The notes under the pieces: model-generated
Told to the model about the DNA's origin: nothing
Databases searched by the model: none
The model's input: the letters and a program-made list of their open reading frames with translations, nothing else
DNA from: an uncultured Rhodoluna sp.
Lineage (GTDB): Bacteria > Actinomycetota > Actinomycetes > Actinomycetales > Microbacteriaceae
Assembly: GCA_937898095.1 (NCBI GenBank)
Contig: CALDKR010000032.1
Span: forward strand, 1-8,879
Direction of reading: 5' to 3'
DNA: 8,879 bases
Shown here: positions 7,274-8,879 of the stretch, one piece after another
Layout of the letters: each line of letters opens with the position of its first letter
How positions within the stretch are numbered: position 1 is the first letter of the stretch
Position numbers and translations under genes: made by a program

Positions 7274-7301
7274 GATTTAGCTTTCTTGAAGCAGAGTTTG
7301 A

Positions 7302-8504
7302 TTATTTAAGAACTTCTAGGCCAGGAAGAGCCTTGCCCTCGAGGAATTCAAGGCTGGCACCACCACCGGTTGAAATGTGGCCAAACTGGTCATCATTGAA
7401 ACCAAGGATGCGAACCGCAGCAGCAGAATCGCCGCCGCCAACAACGCTTAGCCCATCAACCTCAGTTAGTGCCTTGGCAACTGCACGAGTGCCGCCGGCA
7501 AACTTGTCGATCTCAAAAACGCCCATCGGTCCGTTCCAGAAAACAGTCTTTGCTGAGGCAATGGTCTTAGCGAAAGCTGCCGCTGATTCTGGGCCAATGT
7601 CTAGTCCAAGGCCGCTTGCGCCAAATGGGCTTGATTCGATCGCGTCAGCTGCGGTGATTGCAATCTCAGCGTCGGCGCCAAACTTTGATGCAACCACGAT
7701 GTCGGTTGGCAATACAACCTCGACGCCGAGCTCAGCAGCACGATTTAGGTAGTTTTTGCAGGTCTCAATCTGGTCAACTTCGAGCAGGCTCGAGCCGACT
7801 TTGTGACCCTGCGCTGCCAAGAATGTGAAGACCATTCCGCCACCGATAACCAATTTGTTGACAGTCGGCAACAGGTGGTCGATAACGCCGAGCTTGTCAG
7901 AGACTTTTGAGCCACCGAGAACGACTGCGTATGGGCGCTCTGGAGTTGAAGTTAGTCGAGTTAGAACATCGAGTTCTTTTTCAATTAGGAACCCGCCCAC
8001 GCTTGGCAGAGCTTTGGCAAGCTCATAAACGCTGGCCTGCTTGCGGTGAACAACGCCGAAGCCGTCGCTGATAAAGAAATCGCCGAATTCAGCGAGCTTG
8101 GCTGCAAAGGCCGCGCGCACTGCCTCGTCTTTGCTGGTTTCGGCTGCGTTGAAGCGAAGGTTTTCAAGAACTGCTACCCCACCGCGGTCAAGCGCCTTGA
8201 CAGCACCTTGAGCGTCTGCGCCAACGGTGTCGGTCGCAAAGAAAACTGGCTGGCCTAGAAGCTCTCCAAGTCGCTCAGCAGCTGGGCGAAGTGAATACTT
8301 TTCATCCGGTGCGCCATCTGGGCGACCAAGGTGCGAAATTACGATGACTTTCGCACCATGGTCAACCAAATATTTGATGGTCGGAACCGATGCCACAATT
8401 CGACCGTCATCGGTGATTCGTGAACCGTCAAGCGGAACATTCAAATCACAGCGGATGACGACCCGCTTTCCGTCTAGAGAAGGCAGGGTTGAAATTGTGC
8501 GCAT
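7302..8504 (-). CDS. pgk: Phosphoglycerate kinase
   Basis: Transfers phosphate from 1,3-bisphosphoglycerate to ADP, the first ATP-yielding step of lower glycolysis. The 400-residue length is standard for a bacterial monomeric enzyme. The N-terminal substrate domain has RCDLNVPLDG (18-27), ISHLGRPDG (56-64), ENLRF (114-118) and DGFGVVHRKQAS (147-158). The C-terminal nucleotide domain has VVLGGSKVSDKLGV (194-207), FWNGPMGVFE (322-331) and VVGGGDSAAAV (354-364). The ATG at 8504 follows GAAAG at a normal spacing. It is 32 bases downstream of gap and 28 upstream of tpiA, in the usual gap-pgk-tpiA operon order. Confidence 0.97.
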   Translation of the reverse strand: MRTISTLPSLDGKRVVIRCDLNVPLDGSRITDDGRIVASVPTIKYLVDHGAKVIVISHLGRPDGAPDEKYSLRPAAERLGELLGQPVFFATDTVGADAQGAVKALDRGGVAVLENLRFNAAETSKDEAVRAAFAAKLAEFGDFFISDGFGVVHRKQASVYELAKALPSVGGFLIEKELDVLTRLTSTPERPYAVVLGGSKVSDKLGVIDHLLPTVNKLVIGGGMVFTFLAAQGHKVGSSLLEVDQIETCKNYLNRAAELGVEVVLPTDIVVASKFGADAEIAITAADAIESSPFGASGLGLDIGPESAAAFAKTIASAKTVFWNGPMGVFEIDKFAGGTRAVAKALTEVDGLSVVGGGDSAAAVRILGFNDDQFGHISTGGGASLEFLEGKALPGLEVLK

Positions 8505-8536
8505 TTTGGATCTTTCGTTTTTGCTGAGTTAGAGAT

Positions 8537-8879
8537 TTATAGCTTTGAAGCTACAAGTTCAGTTAGCTCAACTAGGCGGTTTGAATAGCCCCACTCGTTG
8601 TCATACCAAGATGAAATCTTGACGGTGCGACCGATCACCTTGATTAGACCAGCGTCAACGATTGATGAGTGCGGGTCAGTGACGATGTCGCTTGAGACGA
8701 TTTCGTCTTCGGTGTATTTCAAGATGCCCTTCATTGGGCCGCTTGCAGCTGCCTCTTTGTAGGCCTGCTTGATCTCGTCGATGGTGACATCAACCTTTGA
8801 AACCAAAGTTAGGTCGGTGATTGAACCGGTCGGAACTGGAACGCGAAGTGCGTAGCCGTCAAGCTTGCCCTTTAGTTCA
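8537..8879 (-). CDS. gap: Glyceraldehyde-3-phosphate dehydrogenase, N-terminal part outside window
   Basis: Oxidises and phosphorylates glyceraldehyde-3-phosphate to 1,3-bisphosphoglycerate with NAD, directly before the Pgk step. Only the C-terminal 113 residues are visible, about one third of a usual ~335-residue enzyme. The frame is open to the window edge and begins ELKGKLDGYALRVPVPTGS, a conserved catalytic-domain block. A TTG at 8806 is therefore an internal leucine, not a start. The C-terminal signature SSWYDNEWGYSNRLVEL is intact. The active-site cysteine region and NAD-binding domain lie outside the window. This is the first visible gene of the minus-strand operon; in many actinobacteria whiA lies upstream. 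Confidence 0.97.
   Translation of the reverse strand, partial: ELKGKLDGYALRVPVPTGSITDLTLVSKVDVTIDEIKQAYKEAAASGPMKGILKYTEDEIVSSDIVTDPHSSIVDAGLIKVIGRTVKISSWYDNEWGYSNRLVELTELVASKL

Noticed and set aside
6536..7358. Similar GGASL-coding stretches near the ends of tpiA and pgk
   Set aside because: The match is only a few residues in glycine-rich segments; the folds are unrelated and the DNA similarity is too short to be a repeat.
7333..7752. A 139-codon plus-strand open frame antisense to pgk
   Set aside because: It mirrors the pgk codon structure and has no recognisable domain.
8536..8541. TATAAA on the minus strand at the end of gap, as a possible pgk promoter
   Set aside because: No -35-like hexamer lies at a suitable distance, and the 32-base gap-pgk spacing fits plain co-transcription.
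8804..8806. TTG as a possible start of a short 89-residue GAPDH-like gene
   Set aside because: The frame continues upstream with highly conserved GAPDH residues to the window edge, so the gene is truncated by the window, not short.
1..8879. Search for CRISPR arrays, tRNA genes, insertion sequences, toxin or defence genes
   Set aside because: No regularly spaced repeats, tRNA-like cloverleaf, terminal repeats or recognisable mobile or defence proteins were seen; nearly every base belongs to housekeeping genes.

Overview
This is an ordinary, well-conserved core-metabolism segment of an actinobacterial chromosome. It is most likely from the family Microbacteriaceae, and from a small-genome freshwater type of the Rhodoluna/Aquiluna kind rather than a high-GC soil species. 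Three things support this. OpcA and RbpA are present; RbpA is actinobacterial, and OpcA is essentially actinobacterial or cyanobacterial. The gene order is the actinobacterial tal-pgi-zwf-opcA-pgl and gap-pgk-tpiA-secG. Base composition looks balanced, around half GC by eye, with many A/T-ending codons. The genus is an inference.

Positions 1-5734 (plus strand) hold a tightly packed pentose-phosphate operon: transaldolase (5' end cut by the window), glucose-6-phosphate isomerase, glucose-6-phosphate dehydrogenase, its assembly factor OpcA, and 6-phosphogluconolactonase. Junctions are a 1-base overlap, a gap of under 10 bases, a 4-base overlap and a 2-base gap, so the genes are probably co-transcribed and translationally coupled. 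Together they oxidise glucose-6-phosphate for NADPH and recycle sugar phosphates back to glycolysis.

Positions 5735-5800 are a short convergent intergenic region. It holds a perfect long hairpin with T-rich flanks on both sides, a bidirectional terminator.

Positions 5801-8879 (minus strand, read right to left) hold the lower-glycolysis operon: gap (N-terminal part outside the window), pgk, tpiA, secG and rbpA. Three central glycolytic enzymes are followed by a Sec translocon subunit and an RNA polymerase-binding protein. A consensus -10 hexamer at the tpiA stop codon may give secG-rbpA their own transcription.

No gene-free stretch exceeds about 70 bases. I see no tRNA, rRNA, CRISPR, insertion sequence, phage or defence gene, and no broken gene. 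I found no new biological system. The most curious points are the motif order in the isomerase, its coupling to transaldolase (the pair is fused in other bacteria), and rbpA at the end of a glycolytic operon. Main promoters for both operons lie outside the window.
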